Position numbers and translations under genes: made by a program
Assembly (NCBI GenBank): GCA_902729315.2
Contig: LR746275.1
Location: 2,822,501-2,886,500, forward strand
Reading direction: 5' to 3'
Length of the DNA stretch: 64,000 nucleotides
Source: Spirodela intermedia
Lineage: Eukaryota > Streptophyta > Magnoliopsida > Alismatales > Araceae
Shown: positions 1 to 10,372 of the stretch, piece after piece
How positions within the stretch are numbered: the first letter of the stretch is position 1
Layout of the letters: each line of letters opens with the position of its first letter
Notes under the pieces: model-generated
Database searches by the model: none
What the model was told of the DNA's origin: nothing
The model's input: only the letters and a program-made list of their open reading frames with translations

Positions 1-570
1 ATGGAAATTGGGCCGAAGTGCATTGCCATCTCTCATCAAGCATATCTGACGAGGCATTGACCCTGGATGATCCCATCAAATGAGCCCGCCCTTCTTGGGA
101 CATTGCCCCGAGTAGGTTCCATGATGGGTTTCACCTCATGTCCAAATGGGCCTCATCTCCTACTCCGATTTGCGCTCGTTTTTTTTTTCTTTAATAAAAT
201 TGCATTTATCTGTGACATCAAGATGGCTACTTCATGAATCTGTGGAGAGAATCGCAAGTGAACCAACTCAAAGAAGGGCCCAATGAGCACGGTAACTGGG
301 TCTGTTTTCAAAATTAAATATCGTGAAAACTTGCATTCCATCCCCCCTCGGATCACAAGAACTCTTCTGGATTCCTGCTGAGAAGGAGATCTTTTTCTTT
401 TTCTTTTTCTGTATGAATCCGATTCTTCCGAGTTTTCTTCATGTTTTAGTTGAATAAAGATCTTAGAGGAAGAAAGCCAGGGTCTTTAGAGAAGTGTCTT
501 ATACTTCATTCTGATCCGGAGATTATGTCGAGACATTGGGTTTTAATCACGCTCATGGGTGTGGTTCCAG
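1..570 (+). other. Probable intron of MAF1 (5' part of gene lies outside the window)
   Basis: No exon is visible here. The first supported MAF1 exon follows an AG acceptor at 569-570, and nothing upstream encodes the expected earlier MAF1 segment, so this stretch is most likely intron. It contains a T-rich run near 179-190 and short CTTTTT repeats near 390-410. The earlier exons must lie left of the window. Confidence 0.5.
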
Positions 571-1157
571 GAATGGGCTCTGGAGAACGACGGCAGCTCT
601 CTTCTGGACGATATGAGTAAGGCTATTGACGAGGTGGGGCCCGCAGTTTTAGTCAACTTCCTCATCGCGTAGTCAGCTCTCGTCGCACTTTTAGTCAACC
701 CTCCATCCTTGTCCCTCCCCCTCAGGTCATGAAGCTCGACGAGTGTGAGATCTACAGTTACGATCCGGACTTCGACGGCGACCCGTTCCTGGAGAAAAGA
801 GCCATGTAATCCCCCCGAGGGCCCGCCCTTCTTCCCCCCACCTCGGAGGCGCTGACCTAGGGTTCTTCTGTCCCTCCCGCAGATGGTCCTTCAACTTTTT
901 CTTCTACAACAAGAAGCTGAAGCGGGTGGTCAGCTTCAGATGCTGCTGTTCGAGGTGGGTACCGGAGCCCCTCAGTTTTTTCTCATCTGTCACAAGATCC
1001 AACCGAAGTCCTTGCGCAGAATCCATCGAATGACTGACAAGGAAGGCTTCTTCTGTTCTTGATGGGCAGCAACCTGGGGTCTGAAGGGGGCCTCGCCGAG
1101 AAGATGATCGAGGAGTCCAACGACGACGATGCGATCTTCAATGACATGGACATGTGA
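571..1157 (+). CDS. MAF1: MAF1-type repressor of RNA polymerase III, 3' part
   Basis: MAF1 is a conserved nuclear repressor of RNA polymerase III transcription, active in its dephosphorylated form. Four exons are seen: 571-633, 726-805, 883-954 and 1070-1157, all with GT-AG borders. Together they encode the last 101 codons including the stop. The peptide contains the family's conserved core IWSFNFFFYNKKLKRVVSF, an acidic stretch before it (DPDFDGDPFLEK) and an acidic C-terminus ending in DDDAIFNDMDM, as in plant MAF1. The N-terminal half and start codon lie outside the window. The first exon in view is in phase 0. The introns are short (about 77 to 115 bp). The family call is firm; the exact left border of the first exon rests on the splice consensus. 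Confidence 0.9.
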
Positions 1158-2971
1158 TCGCGCGCGGTCAGCGCGAGCCGGCGGGCTCGACCAAGTTGGT
1201 GTGGTGTATGCTGTACATGCTCTTGTATGTATGATAGATAAATAATGTCTTTGATGGACGGGGGAGGGAGAGAGGGTGTCGTTTTCCCTCCCTCTAGTTT
1301 CCCCTTCTCCTGAGGCAAAGTGGATCTCCAGAACCAATGCGGTTTTTAATAGAGCTGTCAATCTCTCTCTCTCTCCCCGGCGGAGGGTCGAGGATTTGGC
1401 CGGGCCCGGGCTCGAACCCAACACGTGGGGTGGGTGCTTTCGTAGACCCGAACCTGTTTCACTCTCGGCCCACCAAAAAGGACGGATCTTTGGGGACACT
1501 CGTTTTTATCCTTTGTTCGATCCCGTTCCCGTGACGGTCGCTGCGGGGAAGGAGAGGAGGAGATCGGTGTCCGAGGGGCACTGCAGCGGCTCCCAGCTCG
1601 ACAAGGTTCCACTCCCACCGACCCACCCCCAGCCGCACTTCTCTGGTTTCTCTCTGATTGTTCCAGCTCCTCGTGATACCTTTATCCCTACTTGTCCGGG
1701 ATCGGGGATCGGGGACCGGGTGGAATGAACACCCAGTTTTTCGGCGGGGATCCGCCGAGGGAATCTGTTCTGGCTTTTGCATACGATTAGAACCTGCGTT
1801 TTTCTCGGGTTTCCTCTCGGATCCATCCTTTTCGACGCTGCTCTGACTTTGCGGAGAGCTGAGAGAACGTTTTCCCGAAGAATCTTCACCTGATCGCTAG
1901 GTTTCGAGCCATGGAGCTTTCTCCTACCATAAAAAGCTCCTGCAATGTCGAAGAATTGAGACGACTCTCCTAGTCAACCCGATGCAGGCTCTTCAACTGT
2001 CCGATTGGGGCAGTCAATGCAGAGCCAGTGTGCAACGCCCGGCTCCCAATCATACCGTATTAACTCATATTTTTCGTGGGTTTTTTTTAACTTTCTCGGA
2101 GCATGATTTTCTGCCGGATGTCGCTCTTCTTCGGTGAGTTGACGTAGATTCTGTGATTTCTCCTCTGATCGGTCTAATATCGTGGCGAATCAGATCCACA
2201 TTTTTTTCTGGCTCTCTCCCCCATCATTCCAACGGAATGAAGGGGAAGGACGTAATGGCGAGGCGAGGGAGAAATTCCAAGGTTTTTCTAGACCAAGTGA
2301 TTGACGGATATTGATCATATCCTCTCTGAGTGGATCATTGTGAAAGAGGGTCAACGATTCTGGTTTGTCAACTATCATACAATTTCTATCCTAGCTTCCG
2401 AGCCCAGTATCAAATGAACCAGCTTCCCTCCTATTCTGAGCTGCCTTGCCGTCAGTCAATGCCAGGATCTTACTCTAATCCTCTTTGCTGAACCCTTATA
2501 AAGCTTTCTGGCCATTAATTGACGATTGCTTGCTGAAGTTTACAGCAACAATGTAATTGCAGTCTAGGAATGAAACATTTTTCTTTGCTGAACCCATATG
2601 CGAAGCTCCAACACCATCCTGATTTGGAAATATTTTGGATTATAAACACAGAAATGCATTCCAGAATCCGCAGAATCCATCCGATTTGTTGAAGTGTGGG
2701 CTAACTATGATCCGAGACAAAAAAACAAAAAAAAATAAAAATAAAAATTGGCACTGTAATATTTATTTAATTTGAATATATACGCGGTATTATTTAACAA
2801 ATTGTAGTCTGATCCACATGCATGGATTGTGATGATTGGCTCAAACCATTTTCTTCGGTGATCCATATAACTGCTGCTTCAATGGTTTTTTTTTTTTTTT
2901 TTTTTTTTTTGTTGAGTGAGATCATATTAGAGATGATGAATTTGTTATCTGATATGCAGGTTATTGGGCTC
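1158..2971. other. MAF1 3' flank, then promoter and probable 5'UTR intron of the KRTCAP2-like gene
   Basis: No protein gene is supported. The left part should hold the MAF1 3'UTR. A CT-rich, moderately GC-rich stretch near 1500-1610 looks like a transcribed leader with a possible donor at about 1604. A clear AG acceptor at 2958-2959 lies 12 bp before the downstream ATG, so a leader intron of about 1.3 kb is likely. A poly-T run of about 22 bases sits at 2889-2910, and an A-rich run at about 2719-2747. Confidence 0.4.
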
Positions 2972-3447
2972 ATGGAGGGGCTAGGCAGATCCATGCTCTA
3001 CTCCTCTCTGCTGTTCACTGTGATTCTCTCACTAATGGAGATGTACAGAGAAAAGCTGGCCTCCTCTGAGCCGTTGACAATCCTCGGGGGTTTCATTAGC
3101 TCCCTTCTCTTTCTCACGCTGCTCACTGTAAGTCTCTCACCAGCCTTCATCCAATCTCTGATGGCCCTTTCTTTAGCTTATTCCATTGGTCAACAGCTTT
3201 ATATTTAAGTTCTTAAATTCCGAGTTGACCGGCGGATTGCTACTGCTGATTTTATCATATTAATATTCCATAATATTTGATAATTTAATGTTTATAATTG
3301 GGAAGAAACCCCACCAAGCTCCCATTGCATAATTGTGAATTTCCTCTGCCTAGAAATTAATATATATCTTATTCTGCGTTTTCCAGTTAATCGGGAATTT
3401 TCAGGAATCTTCTGGCAACAGAACAGGTTGGGGCGCTGGTAAGCATC

Positions 3448-3483
<36 letters not shown>

Positions 3484-3632
3484 TTGCCATTTTAAGCCTG
3501 TTTCTCCTCGATGGCTCCCATGCAGTGGCATTGGCTGAATCTGTGGCTCTCATCGCCGCTGGCACCGTTCATCGCGTCTGCATCACCACATGGTATAACA
3601 GGGCTCGGATCACAGAGGGTGTTTATTATTAC

Positions 3633-3726
<94 letters not shown>

Positions 3727-3863
3727 TGTTATTTCTAAAAAAGAGGGTATTTGTGCTGGACGCGTGCAGCTTCTTGTTCTCGGCGGCACTGCTGTACGAA
3801 GTGGACAAGCTCTCGGGAATGGCCTCGACGAGGAGCGAGCCGAAGACGGCGAAGAGATACTGA
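2972..3863 (+). CDS. KRTCAP2-like oligosaccharyltransferase accessory subunit
   Basis: A small, very hydrophobic protein of the keratinocyte-associated protein 2 family. Animal KRTCAP2 is a subunit of the STT3A oligosaccharyltransferase complex, which acts on N-glycosylation in the ER membrane; the plant role is inferred. Exons are 2972-3127, 3387-3438, 3526-3592 and 3770-3863, giving 122 aa. Near the N-terminus is MLYSSLLFTVILSLMEMYREKLASSE, then LTILGGFISSLLFLTLL, the family block NFQESSG, a helix with TVHRVCITTC, and FLFSAALLYEVDKLSG before a basic tail. Three or four membrane spans are likely. I chose the ATG just after the leader-intron acceptor because it gives the usual plant length. 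The third intron is mostly an ATT microsatellite. The 3' end converges on MTHFR. Confidence 0.88.
3448..3484. repeat. (TTTA)n microsatellite
   Basis: About nine TTTA/ATTT units lie in intron 2 of the KRTCAP2-like gene, beginning about 10 bp after the donor. Confidence 0.9.
3623..3726. repeat. (ATT)n microsatellite, about 34 units
   Basis: An almost perfect ATT/TTA repeat of about 100 bp fills most of the 177-bp intron 3 of the KRTCAP2-like gene. It ends about 43 bp before the 3' splice site. The apparent poly-Tyr and poly-Ile reading frames across it are artefacts of the repeat. Confidence 0.95.
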
Positions 3864-4186
3864 GCGGGGCGATAGGAAGAAACTAGGAGGAACTTGGTGA
3901 TGTGGGCCGATTCGCTGGGGACTTTTTTTTCTTTTCCTTTTTTGTCGGAATGTTGGGTCAATCTGGTTCTTTAGATTTGGATTTTGCCGTCTGAGAGAAC
4001 ATCAGGCCCAAAAATAATTTACCAGAAATAGAAAGCAGTTGACTTTTCTAGGCCAGAGCTACAACGGGTGAGTTTATTCTCTGAAGGAAACAGAGCACGA
4101 AGACGAGAGGTGCCCTGGTCCTTTGCTGCCCTTGGGGATAAATAGATGGCGACGGAAAGATGGTGAACCGGAGAAGGGTAAGCGGA
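3864..4186. other. Convergent intergenic region (3' flanks)
   Basis: This holds the shared 3' flank of the KRTCAP2-like gene (+) and MTHFR (-). It contains AT-rich patches suitable for polyadenylation on either strand and nothing else recognised. Confidence 0.5.
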
Positions 4187-7100
4187 TCATATGTTCTTGA
4201 AGACCGCAAAGAGGTCGCCGTTGACGTAGTCGTTGTCCACGAGGCTGACCAGGAAGTAGCTGCTCTGGACCTGAGGATTCAGCCAAAGGAATGGAATAAG
4301 CGAGGGAATATTCCGGTGGGGGGGGGTTCGACGTTACCTGCTCTAGGAGCTGCTTGGAGGGGTCGCCGTCGGGGAAGAGGGAGGCCCAGACCTGGGTCCA
4401 GATCTCGAAAGCCTCGTCCTTCCAGACGGCGAAGCTGGCGGGGTCAACGACGGTGGGCTGGATGATCTCCTTGGCGGGAAAGACGCCCCAGGTGACGGCA
4501 TTGACCTCCGCCGGGCCAACGTTGGATACGCTCTGGCCGTCCTTATTCACGGCGATGTAGGTCAACGACGACGCCGCCTTGGACTTCTCTACCAGCGCGT
4601 CCAGCTTCTCCTTGGAGCAGAAGAACTCCAGGTAGGCCTTCTGGTACACGTAGCCCCCCGGGCCGCCCCACCCTGAGAAAGGAAAAGACGGGGAGAAAAA
4701 CATATTGAGCTTCGAGAGGTTGACTTGATTTGACTTCAGTGGTGGTGGTGGTACTGACCAACTGAGGACGAATCGGATTTCTCCCCGTTGACCGCTGGCT
4801 GGCTGTTGATGGTGAGGAACCCTTTCAGGTTGATGCTCTCCAGTTGCTCATTTATGATCTTGGTCTCCGGCTGAAGGCTGTCCAGCTCGGACCAGGGGCT
4901 GCTACTGAGCTTGCCCAGGCAGTAGCTCGAGAATCTCTGTCGAGTCGTCGATGGAGGAGGAGGGGGTTCAGATGACGATGCGGTAATTTAGACACTCGCC
5001 GAGCTGAGTCAAAGGTGGCCGACGGTTGACTTACCTCGTTGATGTCTTCGATCGATTTGATGGGGATGCCCCACTCCTCCTGGAGTTTCTTGTCGCGCGA
5101 CCTCGGCCGCATGAACTGTGACAGCGAGTGGGTTCGCATGAGAGTCTAGTTTTCGGATCGAGCGCTGATCCAATGCGTTGTCAAACTGAGATGTGATGAA
5201 TAGTCAACGCTGAGAAGAGTTCGTGAAGGTGAGAGGATGATCACCTGGTAGTCAGTCAGCGCCCCGTAGGACGGATTGCCGGAGTCACCCCAGCGACCGC
5301 GAGGGTATTGTTCCCAACCCCCAGTCCTTGCGATGTAGCTCCTCGGACGATTGGCCCTGTAATCAGTTTCCTTTTTCGCTCAGAGAGATTATACAGATTT
5401 TTGCCATTTGCAGGGAGGGAGGAGGGAAGACTTCGAGCACTATGTCGGTCAGCTCATAACTCGGATGGATATTAATTTCCAGAGAAAGTAAAGTACCAGA
5501 ATATGGGGCGGACGTCCTCTTTAACACGGAAAACATTCGTAGGGCGTCTCCACGGTAAGGATCTCGATATCTTTGACTCCTCGATCAATCCAAGATTCTG
5601 CAGGGTGCAAGATTGATGAGAAACCTCATGAAACTCGAAGGTACATGATTTCCGAAAAAAGCAAAGCTTGACGGAAGATGGTCACCATCAATATCCCGAG
5701 TGCAGATTTCTCCATGTTTAACGTGTAGAGATGCAGAGTCTTGATCCCGTGAGCCAAGATCTTCTTGCACATTTCCGTTCCAAGGTGAATCCCATAAGCT
5801 TTGACCGCTTCTTCGTTGTCCTTGATCGGCTCCAGAGCAGCTGTAACCTCAGGGGGGATCTGGCAAATATCACAGTCAAACACACAGACATCTCAGCATT
5901 TAAATCCATCATAGAATGTGCGATTAAGGGCGTGATAACCCTTGGAAATCTGCATTTTAAAGACTAAGGATGAATATCAGCCAGAGCAGGCTGCCGGCAG
6001 TACATTTTAGGATGATACCCAAAATGCAAGTCTTCGAAGCAATATCTAAGAAACAGTGATTTTAACGAAACTTTACCTTGGTTTTGCAAAAACCAGTCAT
6101 ACGCAGGAATCCTTTGTAGTTATTAATAGGCATTATGCCTGGAACAATTGGGCAGGATATTCCAATTTCTCGACAGTCGTTTACAAACTTTAGGAAAATA
6201 TCGGTGTCGTAGAAAAGCTGGGTAATAATGATATCTGCGCCAGCATCCACCTGCACAGGAGAGAATACTGCTTTCATGATATGACCAAGGCAAAATATGG
6301 AGTCCAATAATAGGAAAGAAGACAACCAAGGGAGAAGAAAAAGAAGTTAAAAGGATGACATGATATGAACGGCTCAAGAAGACATGAGAAACGCATAATT
6401 AAACTTCGTCGATTAGAGACCGTTCTGAAAAATGGCACAATCTGGTGACGCTAAAAGTTATTGTCGCCATGATTATTTGACTGCAGGATTTTTTATGAGA
6501 AAACCTCATGGGCAACCTTGTCATGGCAGAACTCATCGTAATGGAAGATCATTAGAATATAGGGAGAAAGAAAAATTATGTGCGTGTGTAGTAAAAGAAA
6601 ATGGGTTCGAAGACTTATAGAACAATAGAAAATCAAATATAAATATACCTTTTTCTTCAAATAAACAAGGTCATTTTGGTAATCTTCCGCAGTGACACCT
6701 TGTTCACCCTTGATCATGTCCGGATGCGCCTCTGTGATAGAAGAAAACTATGAGATCGTATTGTTGAAGAAAATTACCAAATGCGCAGGATCTCGTCATT
6801 TTCTACACTCACCAGGATATCCAGCTACTGTAATTCCAAAGTAATCACCATACTTAGCTCTAATGTGTTGCACCTGTGGAATAATTTGACAGCAATCATT
6901 ATATTGTAGACTATAAATAAATAAGAAAATGCAACAAAAGTGCACGTATAAACTGTTATGCAACGGTTACACATTATCCAAAAAGATGTGCATTTAAATT
7001 GGCCAGTTATTGAAACAACGGAAGATAGACATCATTTTTTACTTTACCATGAATACCATTGGTATGGTTAAGGCAGCACTAGACAAAAAAAGATTTAATT

Positions 7101-8300
7101 TCCACTTCGCGGTTAGCATTAAATTCATGAAAAAAAATCGTAAGACATGAACGATAATCAGGTCCATGCAAACAAAAAAAAAACAGTGATTATCTTTTCA
7201 TCCGTAAAGCAGGATTTCCCAGAACAAGAATATTACGACATGCCATTTGTCTTCATCTACATAAAAAACTTTCTGGGGAGAGAGGGAAATCGGTAAACAT
7301 GCTCAGAAGAAGGATGGTAATACCAGATCAAGTGCGCAACCAAATCCACCGGAGACTTGAACAAATTTGTCCTGTCCGTGAGGAGGATCGCCTCTCAGTG
7401 CCAGAACATTTTGGATCCCACTGCTTTTGATGGTGTCCAAGGCATGATCAATCTTCTCCACTGGCATGTTTGTGCAGGTCAAGTGCATCATTGTCTCAAC
7501 GCAGACCTACAAGGAGAAAAAAATTAGAAAAGAATCACAAGAACTGCATACTCAGCCTTCAGATAAAAATCCTCAGTTTTTATGATAGAAAGGAAAGAAA
7601 AAAAATCATTCTATAAAACTTATGCAATGCACTGGCGGTAATATAACTGTTATGAAGCTGCAGGAAATTATCTATCCTACTTTCACAGTCGCTCGGAGCT
7701 TTTTGAGAGTTCACCATAATGGAAGCTTGACGAGCAAATCATCTCGAAGAATAAATGGGAGCAGAAGTAGTTTCTCTTGATAACAAAAGCTTGCTTTCCT
7801 GCAGCAGAATCTGGGATCTACTGAAAAGATAACTAGATCTGATAGGCCTCTAACGTGACAAAATGACAAAAACATAAAAACTTCCCAAACGTCGACGAGG
7901 AGAGGTCCTAGATCGAGAACGAGATGTTTCGATCTGTTGAACACATAGCATCAAAGAGACGTGAATGGGGGTGACTACTTGCCGCTGGTATCAATCCGAA
8001 CAGACCAAAGAAGTCCGCTTACGGGAACGATGCGGGCAGAGCAGATCTGGGGGAGCGGGGTCGAGGCGAGGGCAATACCATATTCTGCATCCGGTTCGCG
8101 ATGTCGAGGGTGAGATCGGCGGTGGAGCCGCCGGCTCCCCAGGTGATGTCGCAGAAGGAAGGGTTGTGGGCCACCATCCGGTCCATTCTCTCGAACAGGT
8201 TCTCCACCCCCTCTGCCGTCTTGGGAGGGAAGTACTCGAAGGAGAATAAAGTCTTCCCATTCTCCTGCTCCGCGGCGCGTATCTTCTCGATCACCTTCAT
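4187..8300 (-). CDS. MTHFR: Methylenetetrahydrofolate reductase
   Basis: Reduces 5,10-methylene-THF to 5-methyl-THF, the methyl donor for methionine synthesis; a cytosolic FAD enzyme that in plants uses NADH. Exons in coding order: 8079-8300, 7324-7506, 6813-6873, 6649-6731, 6077-6250, 5686-5859, 5497-5597, 5245-5356, 5035-5115, 4759-4936, 4338-4672 and 4187-4270. They sum to 1788 nt, or 595 aa, the normal plant length. The catalytic TIM barrel shows [54 protein letters not shown] and [12 protein letters not shown]. The C-terminal regulatory-type domain contains [30 protein letters not shown] and [12 protein letters not shown]. The ATG is fixed by the family start MKVIEKI. All introns are GT-AG. 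No defect is seen. Confidence 0.97.
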
Positions 8301-8423
8301 ATCCGCCTCCCTCTCTCCCTCCTCGGTGAAAGAATTCGAGATCTCCTCCTCTCTCACTCACACCACCTGCTCTGGAGCTCTCTGCGGGAGCAACTCAACT
8401 CCGCTGCGTCGCCGAGCCACTCC

Positions 8424-8431
8424 GTATAAAT
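8424..8431 (-). promoter_or_regulatory. Probable TATA box of MTHFR
   Basis: On the minus strand the sequence reads TATTTATA about 125 bp upstream of the MTHFR ATG, in a GC-rich surround. The spacing fits a short leader of roughly 90 nt. Confidence 0.5.
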
Positions 8432-9779
8432 AGGACGGGGCGGAGGATGACGTGGAGATTTTCCACTACCCTCCCTCCAACAACCGCCGACTCCGTCGCC
8501 GTCACTCACCAACCCACCCCGTTCTTCGCCTCGAGCCCGAGTCCGAACCGGCTGAGCCCTGGTTCAGACACACCGCCGCTCATGACGTCACTGTGGTCTG
8601 ACATAGTAGTTAGACTCGCACACTAACAATTGGATGGATGGATGGATGGTTAGCCCCCCGTTGGTAGCCGTTAAACTTCTTTCTCACACGTGTCCATGTT
8701 GCCCGAATATTTTTGCGCATAGTCAAACCCATTTATTTTTATTGGAATTAGATAAATTTGGGGCAATTTGTCGAATTAAGGCCCAAAAACAATAATTTCG
8801 TAATAAAAATAAATCCGACGGAAGTTGGTGGGTTCAAGATCGGCACCCATAGGTGATTTAAATAATTACTATTAATATTTTCTAAACATTACCCTCGAGT
8901 AAGTCATTAAGATGCCGTTGAATAAGTCCAGTTATTTGTGTGGCAGTCAACGTCGGTTAAAGTCAAGTTCAAAAGAGTATTAATACGCAGGGTGGAATTA
9001 CTCCCTCCATCCCTACCCCTCTCTCTCTCTATATATATATATATTTCTCTCTCTAGTACTTGTCGAAGTAGTAATCCAGACAGATTATTGGAGAAAATCG
9101 CTGGCCAGTGGGCCCCATTTTTGACTGGGCCCAAGGTAAGTGGACCCCACATGGAGCTAGCTGGCAGACAGGCCCGGGGTCGGAGGGTTGCTTTCTTCAG
9201 CGGGTTGGCGGTGGGTGGGTGAGAGGGGGCCCACCCATGTGTTCGATAAAAAGAAAAGAAAAGTGGTGCGGACCCATCCGGAACCGAGGCCCGAAACTCC
9301 CTACCTACGTCACATAGATCCGTGTGAAATTAATCACTGGCCCCCTAGTCTTCATGTCTTATTTACCTGAAACCCACGAAATATTTCAAAATAGATAAAG
9401 AACTCCAGTGAAATGAGAAAGATCTTGTTCCCTTCTCCGGCCGCCCCCCGGGCAAGGACACGCTGAGGCGGCTGAATGGACGGAACCTATTCCGACCCAC
9501 TTTGAGCGGCAACGTGGACTTTAACTGGCCGTTGGATCGGGGCAACTGATGGAGTCCCTCGCATCCGAGGGACAGGATCGGAGTCCAGGTTCAAATTGCC
9601 GCCCCCTCCTCCTACGCCTATTTTCCGTTATTCTCGGGGCGGGCATTTTCGTCTCGCGGTTGTCATCACTACAGCGCGGTGGAAACAGGAGCTTTTGAAT
9701 GAATTTCAGGTGGTGGTAGGGAAGAGAGGCCGATGAGAAAATAAAGGCAAGGAGCAGCACGTTAATGGCGGATACTCTT

Positions 9780-10078
9780 TTCTTTCTCTCTCTCTCTCTT
9801 CTTTCTCTCTCTCTCTCTTCTTTCTCTCTCTTTCTCTTTCTCCTGCGTATTTTCAGGCCCGCAGAAGGAATATCTGATGGTGGGATGTCGACGGAGGAGG
9901 ACGCCGGAGGTGAGCGTGGAAGACGGTAAAAAGGAGAGGAAAAGAAGAGAGAGAGAGGGAGAGAGAGAGAAAGGGGAGGAGAGGAAAGCGAAAGGGGTGC
10001 AGTGAGAACCTGCGTTTATATGTCATCTTGATTGCCCTTCTGTCTGTGACTCTCTCTCTCTCTCTCTCTCTTTCTCTC
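9780..10078. repeat. CT/GA-rich tracts upstream of the PBL8-like gene
   Basis: Three tracts are seen: CT-rich 9780-9842, GA-rich 9943-9975 and (TC)n 10050-10078. Arg/Glu- and Leu/Ser-rich reading frames here are repeat artefacts. Confidence 0.85.
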
Positions 10079-10372
10079 AGTCCCACCCCCCCTCCCCAGT
10101 CTCCTCACACACCTCAGCGACAGAGCTCTGTCCTCGTTGTTGTTGTTGCTGCTGCTGAACCCAGCTTCGGTTATTCACCAACACCGGCTCTCTTCACCGT
10201 GCCATCCGCCGGAGTAGAGCGGAGAGGCCGTTCAGGGGCCCGGGAGATTTGGCGGTGGCGGCGGCGGCGGTGATGTCCTTTCGATCTTCAGGGGAACAGG
10301 GAAGAAGGTGTCTGTGGATGACTGGATTGGTTTGGGCGGAGGGACTGAGCAAAGAATGAGAAAGCGACCAGG

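Larger units (their letters stand above)
8301..10372. other. Divergent intergenic region between MTHFR and the PBL8-like kinase
   Basis: No gene is seen. The left end is the MTHFR promoter. The stretch 9100-9240 has several GGGCCC/TGGGCC boxes (site II type). CT-rich runs lie at 9780-9842 and 10050-10078, and a GA-rich run at about 9943-9975. These pyrimidine tracts probably belong to the kinase promoter or leader. A (GGAT)n stretch lies near 8632-8649. Confidence 0.5.

Noticed and set aside
153-356. 67-aa minus-strand frame at the left edge
   Set aside because: No homology, non-coding composition, inside a probable MAF1 intron.
3511-3863. Reading frames with long poly-Ile or poly-Tyr runs
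   Set aside because: They come from the ATT microsatellite inside an intron; the flanking parts are exons of the KRTCAP2-like gene in other phases.
8301-8357. 19-residue N-terminal extension of MTHFR
   Set aside because: It starts with GTG and is absent from the plant family; the ATG at 8300 gives the canonical start.
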